Shown here: positions 46,601 through 54,122 of the stretch, in pieces
How positions within the stretch are numbered: position 1 is the first letter of the stretch
Layout: each line of letters begins with the position of its first letter
Assembly: GCF_012844305.1 (NCBI RefSeq)
Contig: NZ_JABANE010000004.1
Coordinates: 1 to 64,000 of the forward strand
Direction of reading: 5' to 3'
DNA: 64,000 bases
Source: Flammeovirga aprica JL-4
Lineage (GTDB): Bacteria; Bacteroidota; Bacteroidia; Cytophagales; Flammeovirgaceae
Position numbers and translations under genes: made by a program
Notes under the pieces: generated by a model
Seen by the model: the letters and a program-made list of their open reading frames with translations, nothing else
Database searches by the model: none
What the model was told of the DNA's origin: nothing

Positions 46601-48325
46601 TATGCAGTACATTTTAACAATTCAGTCTATTCATGTCTATTAGATTTAGATGCACAGATGACCGATAGTTTCAAGGAGTATTGGGATGATGGTTCCCATA
46701 TTAATTATTTACGCACTAATGCTTACAAAGTAAGAAAACAGAATGGATCATTTGGTGCAGGGGGTGGAGCAAAAAACAAAACAGGTGAAGGCGAAGGTAG
46801 TGTAAAATTAAATTTTGGCTTTTTCTCCTATGATAAATTACCAACTGTAGATGCCCCTGGTCAAGAAATAGATATTACTCAAGCTGACGAAGGAAATAAA
46901 ACTTCAAAAATAGTATCATTAGATGTGGTTGATGCAGGCTTGACCTCTTTAGGCAAAAAAAGTGGACTAAGCCTTGTCTATAGTTATTATGGCAATGATG
47001 TGAATAGTGATAATAATGGATCATATCTTACAGGAGAACTGACTCTAAATGCTAAACAGCTCAAAAGCCTTTTATATGGAGGTATAAAAGCATTAAAAAA
47101 TTCACCCTCTATAGAAGACTTGAAAGGTGTCTGGGATAAGGTGGTAAAACCTGGTTCTTCTCATAATTTCTTAAAGAGATTAAAGTCAATAATCAAAAGT
47201 ATCCCAGCAAAAACATCTAATGCCATTATGAATGAAATGGTAAAATCTGTTTCTGGAGAAATGAAAATTGGGGGACATAATGCTGGTATATCATTTACTG
47301 AATCAGATACAGAAGCTAAAAGTTTATTTGAACATATAGAGTCGTTAAGTGAAAATGAAAACAAAAGTTCTATAGGAATTGGCGGAGATGCAAGTGTCAC
47401 TTTCCAAGTACATTTTGTTAAAGATGGGGATAGTATTACTGATTTAAAACAACAATATACTAGAGTTTTATTAAGTGGAAATTTAACATTTGAAGCGACC
47501 ACTGGAAGAATATCAACTCTCTATGGAATTTTAGGGTTTGAGGCTGGTATGAAAACGGAATTGGGTTATACTAGAAATGTAGTAGAATCTATCTCTCCAA
47601 ATACGCTAACTTATGCTTCAACAGTTTACAATGGAATGATGTCTCGTCAACTTAAGAATTACAAAGAGGGTGAGAATATTATGAAAAGAAGAGACAAAAG
47701 TTTTGCATTAATTGAACGCTTAAAAAGTAATAGTTTAAGTGATGAGGATAACACTAAGTTGAAGGGGCATGAGGAGGATGTTAAAAATTATAAATCTTTT
47801 AGAAGTGACATTATAATCTTAAAAGAAGAAAATAAAAAATTAAAAGATAAAACCGATGATGTCAGTCTGAATGCATTTAAAGCAAACAATCTAAAAATCA
47901 AAATCTTAAAGCAGAATCAAGATAAGATTCTCTTTAACCTCATGAACACTCTACATTGGGATAGTGTATTAGGCTTAGAAGGCAAACCTATTGAAGTCAA
48001 CCTAAAAGAAAACACCTGGGAGGAATACAGTACAGCTCATAAAAGCGAACTAGATCAGTTAGCTCATAACTTCTATGAAGACCTTTGGAAGGAAAAAGAT
48101 AAAATAAAATGGTCTGAAGTAAATGAAAGTAATTTAATGACAATAACAGCAGTACAAGCTGAAAAGTATTTTGGGAAAGGTGGACCAAATGAGTTCTTTA
48201 TGGAGTTATTGGATAGAAAGGAATTAACAGGCGATATGCCAACGTTTACTTCTCAGCATTTAATAATAATATTAAAAAATCTATATAAAGATCAACAAAG
48301 TTATGATTACACGTATAAAAACTAA
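43637..48325 (+). CDS. 1562-residue LysM protein with variable C-terminal tip (candidate polymorphic toxin)
   Basis: The N-terminus (MSGYKLEREDKNKT) has no signal peptide, so export would need a contractile or other one-step system not in this window. I see an unassigned N-terminal region, then two LysM-like modules (about 400-457, YIVENGDSIYAIANRF; about 790-850, YYIVRNGDTPNKICETLG) separated by helical segments. A long beta-rich, Gly-rich stretch (about 910-1360) and a coiled-coil (about 1365-1440, IILKEENKKLKDK) follow. The ~115-residue tip starts at EGKPIEVNLKENTW (1448). Copies of this tip recur downstream three times, each joined to an LRR lipoprotein gene. The coding end overlaps the first lipoprotein start by 23 bases. 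LysM domains usually bind peptidoglycan or chitin. The tip has no recognised fold; a toxin role is inferred from layout only. Confidence 0.75.
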   Translation: MSGYKLEREDKNKTQAYGRSYGGYYNNSHKAPAYVPHQGLYIKTFNLTDPLKQTTDVYYKTSDREFYFGLYELSKEVGIEEQTIKELNVEKHWSRDYMPKLQKGSEVYLGKITDGNLDTMLEETFNTSNFMRFPEQEEAYLFNYFYGANKESNSIQFERNYPQNVPEKNLPKSEIKTEADWKEFKGKAYRNKEQMAKLIADHIFSTVGLLKFALDDAGFGKDDLAGLIIQNLSVTDLPFLTIEDRELLGDALDYWYVPDSDEGHIKNIEAIKGIDKQKELEEYGLTHLRMIEIVNELYYYLNSKEVVVKVEENVFRLLNEVTVSQYATQYLELLYFKAYKRKLWSDLLGEKHANVDTRHLILLLDTEQLTLVQEVSIDSYQYPSGELIVEKFPQGYIENKYIVENGDSIYAIANRFSVSIQDIAYKNGYTYENQKLTDNQTKKEVILYEKDEVILPKNLKVKEADRFTVIDHQTEGKAKVSHLEKKGTSDFYTLKDYTIVVNKINKLITSGAMTNHRLICSMIANFNNEAVALEILNTVYFSKFKAHLNMHWINNVMREFQRSLNPETIRAYSMRRQQTGIDPYDELRKRHASDIAEVFGEQNYSLEYALAYEKMRFIASIDMRGKDKLWEGLSYKQIADTVRGELQKAPDDANVPIDVHNIVVFLNGLKRDGNHIEEFYELYPKEQLLKDVEYARQKFRTRENIVVAYTSYGPVYSEVDINYLSNHDANDILFLLNEKIENRYLTNSEDVSKLYQTYNHQVNSDLSDRKFIYDEGTIIEFRKQKMDEPEHYYIVRNGDTPNKICETLGISSNELIKLNDWKSISKDGQITEKEGAQPKFLQPGNAIKITANAFDIQRRVHDSLYIVGNTVIKKYKDAGIIDAGTYRVNEDNYHPEFIHDLLNMILGQKGGSSLSFTLEIFVKGDIILVITLELGTEYNASLSLDDDTSITSKTSFAVKGEAGVAGLGNVKLAVQLSSSAIRYNNIDHYAVHFNNSVYSCLLDLDAQMTDSFKEYWDDGSHINYLRTNAYKVRKQNGSFGAGGGAKNKTGEGEGSVKLNFGFFSYDKLPTVDAPGQEIDITQADEGNKTSKIVSLDVVDAGLTSLGKKSGLSLVYSYYGNDVNSDNNGSYLTGELTLNAKQLKSLLYGGIKALKNSPSIEDLKGVWDKVVKPGSSHNFLKRLKSIIKSIPAKTSNAIMNEMVKSVSGEMKIGGHNAGISFTESDTEAKSLFEHIESLSENENKSSIGIGGDASVTFQVHFVKDGDSITDLKQQYTRVLLSGNLTFEATTGRISTLYGILGFEAGMKTELGYTRNVVESISPNTLTYASTVYNGMMSRQLKNYKEGENIMKRRDKSFALIERLKSNSLSDEDNTKLKGHEEDVKNYKSFRSDIIILKEENKKLKDKTDDVSLNAFKANNLKIKILKQNQDKILFNLMNTLHWDSVLGLEGKPIEVNLKENTWEEYSTAHKSELDQLAHNFYEDLWKEKDKIKWSEVNESNLMTITAVQAEKYFGKGGPNEFFMELLDRKELTGDMPTFTSQHLIIILKNLYKDQQSYDYTYKN

Positions 48326-49412
48326 ACTACTATTCATTTTTATGATCATCTTTATCAGTTGTGAAACTTCGATTAATAAAGATCAGCAAACCCTTAAAAG
48401 AATTAATAAAAAGTATAATGCAGAATTAAATATTTCTTCCCATAGTGGAGATACTATTACAGGGTTAAGAATTTATGGACATAGTTTTTCTGTTATACCG
48501 GAAGAGATTAAGGAATTTAGGTATTTGGAAGATTTAAGAATTGATGGAGTAGAAATAACAAAACTACCTGATTGGATAAAAGAATTAAAACGATTAAAAG
48601 CGATTACTATTGTAGATGTTCCATTTAACTCATTTCCAGAGGAATTACTAGAAATAGATAGTATGGAGCATTTCAGTTTCAATAATCATTTCACTCTTAA
48701 TAATGCTGTGAAAGAACTTCCTAAGGAGTTGCATTATAAAAATCTAAAATCGATCCACTTAAGTAGATTAAAGATTCAAAAGTTACCCCTACTTCATTTT
48801 AATACTAAAGAAGGGGTGAGTTTTACATTGAGGAAAACAGATATAACTGAAATTCCAGATGAATATAGAAAATATCATATTAGAGAATTTACTATTGATG
48901 ATAATCGTAAACTAGATCATGTAGACAATCTCTTTGGTACATATGATTCATTAAAAGAGGTGAAATTTCAATACCGAGGACATACTGAGTTCCCAATGGA
49001 ATCTTTTAAAAAATGTTATAACCTGGAAGTATTATATTTAGTAGATCAAGGCCTTAGGGAATTTCCTGATTTTATTTATCAAAATACAAAGCTAAAAAGG
49101 CTTTATATAGATGATAACTTTTTTGAAAACATAAAACCTGATATTATCAAATTACAAGATTTAGAGTTGCTACATATGAGTAATACTTTTATGATTGATC
49201 TACCCGAAGAAATATTTGCTTTACCCAAGTTAAGTTATCTAAATATTAGGAACCCTCTAATAAAAAAACTCCCTTCAGGCATCATGGGACTTCCAAAACG
49301 TGAAGTGCCTATGAAGATTTACGTCAGTAATGCCCCTGAAAGTTATGTACCTGTAGGAATGTCTTTGGAAGAATTGAATGAGAAGGGGTATGTCTTGTTG
49401 AATTATAATTAA
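48303..49412 (+). CDS. LRR lipoprotein 1 (candidate immunity partner of the LysM protein)
   Basis: The 369-residue lipoprotein (MITRIKTKLLFIFMIIFISC, lipobox FISC) starts inside the last codons of the LysM gene in another frame. The mature part is a leucine-rich-repeat solenoid: IPEEIKEFRYLEDLRIDG, LPDWIKELKRLKAITIVD, FPDFIYQNTKLKRLYIDD and LPSGIMGLPKREVPMKIYV are repeat units. A shared C-terminal end reads NAPESYVPVGMSLEELN. Lipidation places it at a membrane facing the periplasm or the surface. In the toxin/immunity reading it would block the tip in the periplasm. An alternative is a surface adhesin or receptor co-produced with the LysM protein. It is followed by a terminator-like hairpin. 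Confidence 0.8.
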   Translation: MITRIKTKLLFIFMIIFISCETSINKDQQTLKRINKKYNAELNISSHSGDTITGLRIYGHSFSVIPEEIKEFRYLEDLRIDGVEITKLPDWIKELKRLKAITIVDVPFNSFPEELLEIDSMEHFSFNNHFTLNNAVKELPKELHYKNLKSIHLSRLKIQKLPLLHFNTKEGVSFTLRKTDITEIPDEYRKYHIREFTIDDNRKLDHVDNLFGTYDSLKEVKFQYRGHTEFPMESFKKCYNLEVLYLVDQGLREFPDFIYQNTKLKRLYIDDNFFENIKPDIIKLQDLELLHMSNTFMIDLPEEIFALPKLSYLNIRNPLIKKLPSGIMGLPKREVPMKIYVSNAPESYVPVGMSLEELNEKGYVLLNYN

Positions 49413-49482
49413 ACTATTCAAGGGAAAGGGCATCTGAAATAGAATAATAAATGATATAATCGCTATCAATGCTGAAAAGTAG

Positions 49483-49527
49483 AGACTAAGAGTTCTTTTT
49501 ATAAAATTACTCTTGGTCTTTGTTTTG
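49483..49527 (+). terminator. Cassette-boundary hairpin 1
   Basis: AGACTAAGAGT (49483-49493) pairs, with one mismatch, with ACTCTTGGTCT (49509-49519). The following T tract is imperfect (TTGTTTTG). Equivalent hairpins end the second and third units. Confidence 0.6.
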
Positions 49528-49531
49528 CTGA

Positions 49532-49888
49532 ATTAAAACAGAAGGCAAACCTATTGAAGTCAACCTAAAAGAAAACACCTGGGAGGAATATAGTACAGCA
49601 AATAAAAGTGCATTGGATAAGTTAGCTCATAACTTCTATGAAGGCCTTTGGAAAGATAAAGATAAAACAAGCTGGGATGAGGTAAATGAAAAGAATTTTA
49701 TGACAATAAATGCAGATCAAGCTAAAAAGTATTTTGGTAAAGGAGGACCAAAGGATTTCTTTATGACGTTATTGGAAGTAAAGGAATTACCAGACGATAT
49801 GCCAGAATTTACTTCTAAAGATTTAATAATAATATTAAACAATCTATATAAAGATCAACAAAGTTATGATTACACGTATAAAAACTAA
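49532..49888 (+). pseudogene. Orphan tip 2: promoterless copy of the LysM-protein C-terminus
   Basis: The frame is open from 49532 after a TGA and reads IKTEGKPIEVNLKENTW onward to YKDQQSYDYTYKN. It matches residues 1448-1562 of the LysM protein, with about 50 bases identical at its start. There is no ATG before the internal region, only a TTG at 49613. The fragment is intact but lacks the large N-terminal part. It overlaps the next lipoprotein gene by 23 bases, exactly as in the full-length gene. It is best read as a silent donor tip for recombination. Confidence 0.75.
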
Positions 49889-50957
49889 ACTGCTATTCAT
49901 TTTTATGGTCCTCTTTATCAGTTGTGAAAGTACAACCTATAAAGATCAGGAGACTTTTAGATTAATTAATAAAAAGTATAACGCAAAATTAAATACATCT
50001 TACCATAAAGGAGATACAATTACAGGACTAAGAATTTACGGAAGGTATTTTTCTGAATTACCAAAAGAAATTATGGACTTTGAATATTTAAAGGCATTAA
50101 GGATTGATGGTGTAAATATAAAAAAACTGCCTGATTGGATAAAAGAATTAAAACAACTAAAGACGGTCACTATTGTAGATGTTCCATTTAACTCATTTCC
50201 AGAGGAATTATTAGAATTAGATAGTATGGAACATTTCAGTTTTAATGGTAATGAATTGAAAGAACTACCTTCGGAGTTACATTTTGAAAATCTAAAATCA
50301 ATCTATTTAAGCGAGTTGAAGATTCAAAAGTTACCCCTACTTTATTTTAACTCAAAAGAAGGGATGAGTGTTATATTGAGGAAAACAGATATAAATGAAA
50401 TTCCAAACGAATATAGAAAATATCGTATAAGAGAATTCATCATTGAAGATAACCGTCAACTAGATCATGTAGATAACCTCTTTGGTACTTATGATTCATT
50501 GAAAGAAGTAAAAATCGAATACCGAGGGCATACTAAGTTCCCAATGGAATCCTTCAAAAAATGTTATAACCTAGAAGTATTATCTTTAACGGATCAAGGC
50601 CTTTGGGAATTCCCAGATTTTATTTATCAAAATACAAAACTAAAAAGGCTTTATATTGGTAATAACCCTTTTGAAAAAATATCTTCACAAATCATTAAAC
50701 TACAAAACCTAGAATACTTAGGTTTATATAATAGCCTTATGATTGCGGATTTACCTGAAGAATTATTTGCATTACCAAAATTAGAGGCTATCGATATTAA
50801 ATCTACTTTAATTGGTAAACTCCCCTCCGGCATCATGGGCCTACCAAAACGTGAAGTGCCTATGAAGATCTATGTTAGTAATGCTCCTGAAAGCTATGTG
50901 CCTTTAGGAATGTCTTTGGATGAGTTGAATGAAAAGGGGTATATTTTGAAGAATTAG
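49866..50957 (+). CDS. LRR lipoprotein 2
   Basis: The 363-residue paralogue of LRR lipoprotein 1 has an almost identical signal (lipobox FISC) and LRR solenoid (LPKEIMDFEYLKALRIDG, LPDWIKELKQLKTVTIVD, LPEELFALPKLEAIDIKS). It shares the NAPESYVPLGMSLDELN end. It starts within orphan tip 2. Differences from copy 1 are spread over the N-terminal and central repeats, while the signal, the DNVFGT-like centre and the C-terminus are conserved. This fits partner-specific variation on a common frame. A hairpin follows at 51026-51072. Confidence 0.8.
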   Translation: MITRIKTKLLFIFMVLFISCESTTYKDQETFRLINKKYNAKLNTSYHKGDTITGLRIYGRYFSELPKEIMDFEYLKALRIDGVNIKKLPDWIKELKQLKTVTIVDVPFNSFPEELLELDSMEHFSFNGNELKELPSELHFENLKSIYLSELKIQKLPLLYFNSKEGMSVILRKTDINEIPNEYRKYRIREFIIEDNRQLDHVDNLFGTYDSLKEVKIEYRGHTKFPMESFKKCYNLEVLSLTDQGLWEFPDFIYQNTKLKRLYIGNNPFEKISSQIIKLQNLEYLGLYNSLMIADLPEELFALPKLEAIDIKSTLIGKLPSGIMGLPKREVPMKIYVSNAPESYVPLGMSLDELNEKGYILKN

Positions 50958-51025
50958 AAGCAATTTGTTGAAGGGAATTTGAAGTAGAATAATAGATGAT
51001 ATTATAACTATCAATATTGAAAAGT

Positions 51026-51072
51026 AAAGACTAAGAGTGCTTTTAATAAAATTACTCTTGGTCTTTCTTTTT
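51026..51072 (+). terminator. Cassette-boundary hairpin 2
   Basis: AAAGACTAAGAGT (51026-51038) pairs with ACTCTTGGTCTTT (51053-51065) and runs into T residues. The sequence is identical to hairpin 3. Confidence 0.75.
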
Positions 51073-51085
51073 ATAAATCAAAACA

Positions 51086-51423
51086 GAAGGTAAATCTATT
51101 GAAGTAAATCCAAAAGAAAATACTTGGAAGGAATACAGTAAAGCACATGCTGGTGAACTAGGTCAGTTATCACAGAACTTCTTTGGAAATTTAAAGATAA
51201 AACAAGTTGGAGTGAGGTAGATGAAGATGCCTTTATGACAATTAATGCTGTTCAAGCTAAAAAGTATTTTGGGGATGGTGGGCCTAAGGGTTTATTTCTT
51301 AAGTTATTGAAAAGAAAGGAACTTCCTAAGAAAATGCCAAAATTTACTTCTAAAGATTTAATAATAATATTAAACAATCTATATAAAGATCAACAAAGTT
51401 ATGATTACACGTATAAAAACTAA
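51086..51423 (+). pseudogene. Orphan tip 3, frameshifted
   Basis: The copy begins EGKSIEVNPKENTWKEYS. Compared with orphan tip 4 it lacks 10 bases near 51190-51200, where TTCTTTGGAAA should continue with CTTTGGGAATTT-type sequence. The frame then hits TAG at 51218-51220. The remaining frame (from ATG 51235) carries MTINAVQAKKYFGDGGP and the conserved SYDYTYKN end. The tip cannot be made as one protein, although its partner lipoprotein gene is intact. Confidence 0.8.
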
Positions 51424-52492
51424 ACTGCTATTCATTTTTATGATCATCATAATCAGTTGTGAAATGACAACGCATAATGATCAAAAATTAATATCATTAA
51501 TCAATAAAAAATATAATGCTGATTTACATGTTTCGGATGATGAAGGGGATACTATACTTGGGCTTAGTATTTATGGATCTGACTTTTCTGTTATACCAGA
51601 AGAGATAAAAGAATTTAGGAATTTAAAAGATTTAAGAATCGATGATGTTAATATAAAAAAACTACCTGATTGGATAAAAGAATTAAAACAACTAAAGACG
51701 GTTACTATTGTAGATGTTCCATTCACCTCATTTCCAGAGGAATTATTAGAATTAGATAGTATGGAACATTTCAGTTTTAATGGTAATGAAGTGAAAGAGC
51801 TACCTGCAGAGTTATATTTTGAAAATCTAAAATCAATCTATTTAAGCGAGTTGAAGATTCAAAAGTTACCCCTACTTCATTTTAATACTAAAGAAGGGGT
51901 GAGTGTTATATTGAGGAAAACAGATATAACTGAAATTCCAAAAGAATATAGCAAATATCATATTAAAGATTTTACAATAGATGATAACCGTCAACTAGAT
52001 CATGTAGATAACCTCTTTGGCACTTTTGATTCATTGAAAGAGGTAGATTTAGGATACCGTGGGCATACTGAGTTCCCAATGGAATCTTTCAAAAGATGTT
52101 ATAATCTTGAAGTTTTATATTTATCGAATCAAAGCCTTAGGGAATTTCCTGATTTTATTTATCAAAATACAAAGCTAAAAAGGCTTTATATAGGTGATAA
52201 CCCATTTAAAATTATTAAACCTGATATTATCAAATTACAAAATTTAGAATACTTAGATTTAAGTGAAAGTTTTAGAATGAGAGAAATACCCGAAGAGATA
52301 TTTGCATTACCAAAATTAGAGGCTATCGATATAAAATCTACTTTAATTGGAAAACTTCCTTCCGGCATCATGGGGCTTCCAAAACGTGAAGCACCTATGA
52401 AGATCTATGTTAGTAATGCTCCTGAAAGCTATGTGCCTTTAGGAATGTCTTTGGAAGAGTTAAATGAGAAGGGGTATATTTTGAAGAATTAG
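51401..52492 (+). CDS. LRR lipoprotein 3
   Basis: The 363-residue paralogue has the same lipoprotein signal (ending IISC). Its LRR units include IPEEIKEFRNLKDLRIDD, LPDWIKELKQLKTVTIVD and IPEEIFALPKLEAIDIKS, and the shared C-terminus reads NAPESYVPLGMSLEELN. It overlaps the end of the frameshifted orphan tip 3 by 23 bases. The reading frame is intact although the tip is broken, which would be expected if the lipoprotein has value on its own, for example as protection against a relative's toxin. Confidence 0.8.
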   Translation: MITRIKTKLLFIFMIIIISCEMTTHNDQKLISLINKKYNADLHVSDDEGDTILGLSIYGSDFSVIPEEIKEFRNLKDLRIDDVNIKKLPDWIKELKQLKTVTIVDVPFTSFPEELLELDSMEHFSFNGNEVKELPAELYFENLKSIYLSELKIQKLPLLHFNTKEGVSVILRKTDITEIPKEYSKYHIKDFTIDDNRQLDHVDNLFGTFDSLKEVDLGYRGHTEFPMESFKRCYNLEVLYLSNQSLREFPDFIYQNTKLKRLYIGDNPFKIIKPDIIKLQNLEYLDLSESFRMREIPEEIFALPKLEAIDIKSTLIGKLPSGIMGLPKREAPMKIYVSNAPESYVPLGMSLEELNEKGYILKN

Positions 52493-52560
52493 AAGCAATT
52501 TGTTGAAGGGAATTTGAAGTAGAATAATAGATGATATTATAACTATCAATATTGAAAAGT

Positions 52561-52607
52561 AAAGACTAAGAGTGCTTTTAATAAAATTACTCTTGGTCTT
52601 TCTTTTT
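52561..52607 (+). terminator. Cassette-boundary hairpin 3
   Basis: AAAGACTAAGAGT at 52561-52573 pairs with ACTCTTGGTCTTT and is followed by CTTTTT. It lies in a ~190-base segment that I read as identical to that after LRR lipoprotein 2. Confidence 0.75.
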
Positions 52608-52611
52608 ATAA

Positions 52612-52977
52612 ATCAAAACAGAAGGTAAATCTATTGAAGTAAATCCAAAAGAAAATACTTGGAAGGAATACAGTCAAGAACATAGAAGTGAACTAGATCA
52701 GTTATCGCAGAACTTCTTTGGAAAACTTTGGGAATTTAATGATAAAACAAGTTGGAGTGAGGTAGATGAAGATGCCTTTATGACAATTAATGCTGTTCAA
52801 GCTAAGAAGTATTTTGGGGATAAAGGGCCTAAGGATTTCTTTATGAATTTACTAGGGGTTCAATCTTTTAAAGATTATGAACCTACTTTTGAAGCGAGAC
52901 ATTTAGATATTATTTTTAAAAACTTATATAAAGACCAACAAAGTTATGATTATCAATATAATAAGAAAAGTAATTAG
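52612..52977 (+). pseudogene. Orphan tip 4: divergent promoterless tip
   Basis: The frame is open from 52612 after TAA: IKTEGKSIEVNPKENTWKEY, then SWSEVDEDAFMTINAVQAKKYFGDKGP, then a segment unlike the other tips (GVQSFKDYEPTFEARHLDI) and the end SYDYQYNKKSN. The only ATG codons lie late (52780). It is intact but headless, like orphan tip 2. It overlaps the next lipoprotein gene by 32 bases rather than 23. Confidence 0.75.
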
Positions 52978-54028
52978 TATCTTTTTTGTAATTCTTTTTG
53001 GTTGCTCTTCAAATATTAATGATCAGAAATTAGTTGAAGAGATTAACAATAAATACAATACTAAATTAGCATATAAATCTAATGAACAAGGAAATGTATA
53101 TAGTATAACCTTATCATCTCATTTTGATACCATACCAAATGAAATTCAAGGATTTAATAACCTAGAATATTTATTTATGAACTGGTTAAATAATAAAACT
53201 GTTCCACAATGGATTAAGAATTTTGATAGGCTAAAAAAAATCACTTTCATTAATGTGCCTCTTCAATCTTTTCCTATTCAGGTTCTAGAACTAGATAGTC
53301 TAGAACATATTGGATTCAAAGGTAATAATATTGAGTATCTACCTGATTCAATATGCTTGGAAAATTTTTCTTCATTATTCCTTAGTAATATGAAAGTTAG
53401 AAATCTACCACTGCTAAAGAATAATCAAAAACCAAAATTCCTGTTCATATCCAAAACAGATATCTCCGAAATTCCAACTGAATATAGTACTTATGAGATA
53501 AGTAAAATTTCTATTGAAGATAACCGTAAACTTGATCATATGGATAACCTTTTTGGTACCTATGATTCTTTGAAAGAGGTAAATATAGGGTATCGTGGTC
53601 ATACCAAATTCCCAATGGAATCTTTCAAAAAATGTTATAACCTAGAAGTATTATCTTTATCGGATCAAGGCCTTTTTGAATTTCCTGATTTTATTTATCA
53701 GAATACGAAATTACAAAGGCTATATATTGGTAAAAACCCGTTTAAAATAATAAAAACTGATATTATCAAACTAAAAGATTTAGAACATTTAGATTTAGAT
53801 AATTGTGTAAGAATTCGTGAACTGCCAGAAGAAATTTTTGCACTACCAAAACTTAAGTCTTTACATATTAAAACTACTTTAATCAACAAACTCCCTTCCG
53901 GCATCATGGGCCTACCAAAACGTGAAGTTCCTATGAAAATTTACGTCAGTAATGCCCTTGAAAGCTATGTGCCTTTAGGAATGTCTTTGGTAGAGTTGAA
54001 TGATAAGGGGTATATTTTGAAGAATTAG
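52946..54028 (+). CDS. LRR lipoprotein 4 (divergent)
   Basis: The 360-residue lipoprotein (MIINIIRKVISIFFVILFGC) is the most diverged of the four in its N-terminal half (IPNEIQGFNNLEYLFMN, VPQWIKNFDRLKKITFIN). From about residue 190 it returns to the common sequence (DNRKLDHMDNLFGTYDSLKEV, FPMESFKKCYNLEVLSL, LPSGIMGLPKREVPMKIYV). Its partner tip is also the most divergent, which suggests that the N-terminal repeats contact the tip. The locus ends at the following terminator. Confidence 0.8.
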   Translation: MIINIIRKVISIFFVILFGCSSNINDQKLVEEINNKYNTKLAYKSNEQGNVYSITLSSHFDTIPNEIQGFNNLEYLFMNWLNNKTVPQWIKNFDRLKKITFINVPLQSFPIQVLELDSLEHIGFKGNNIEYLPDSICLENFSSLFLSNMKVRNLPLLKNNQKPKFLFISKTDISEIPTEYSTYEISKISIEDNRKLDHMDNLFGTYDSLKEVNIGYRGHTKFPMESFKKCYNLEVLSLSDQGLFEFPDFIYQNTKLQRLYIGKNPFKIIKTDIIKLKDLEHLDLDNCVRIRELPEEIFALPKLKSLHIKTTLINKLPSGIMGLPKREVPMKIYVSNALESYVPLGMSLVELNDKGYILKN

Positions 54029-54066
54029 AAGTGATTAAAAAATATAATACAGTTTTTTTTCATGTA

Positions 54067-54117
54067 AAAAAAGGGATGAAGAAAGAGGAATAAGACTACC
54101 TTCCTTCTTCCCTTTTT
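54067..54117. terminator. Bidirectional terminator between the LRR locus and GH29
   Basis: An imperfect long hairpin (AAAAAGGGATGAAG on the left, CTTCTTCCCTTTTT on the right) lies between two convergent genes. The flanking A and T runs make it usable from both strands. Confidence 0.7.
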
Positions 54118-54122
54118 AATGT

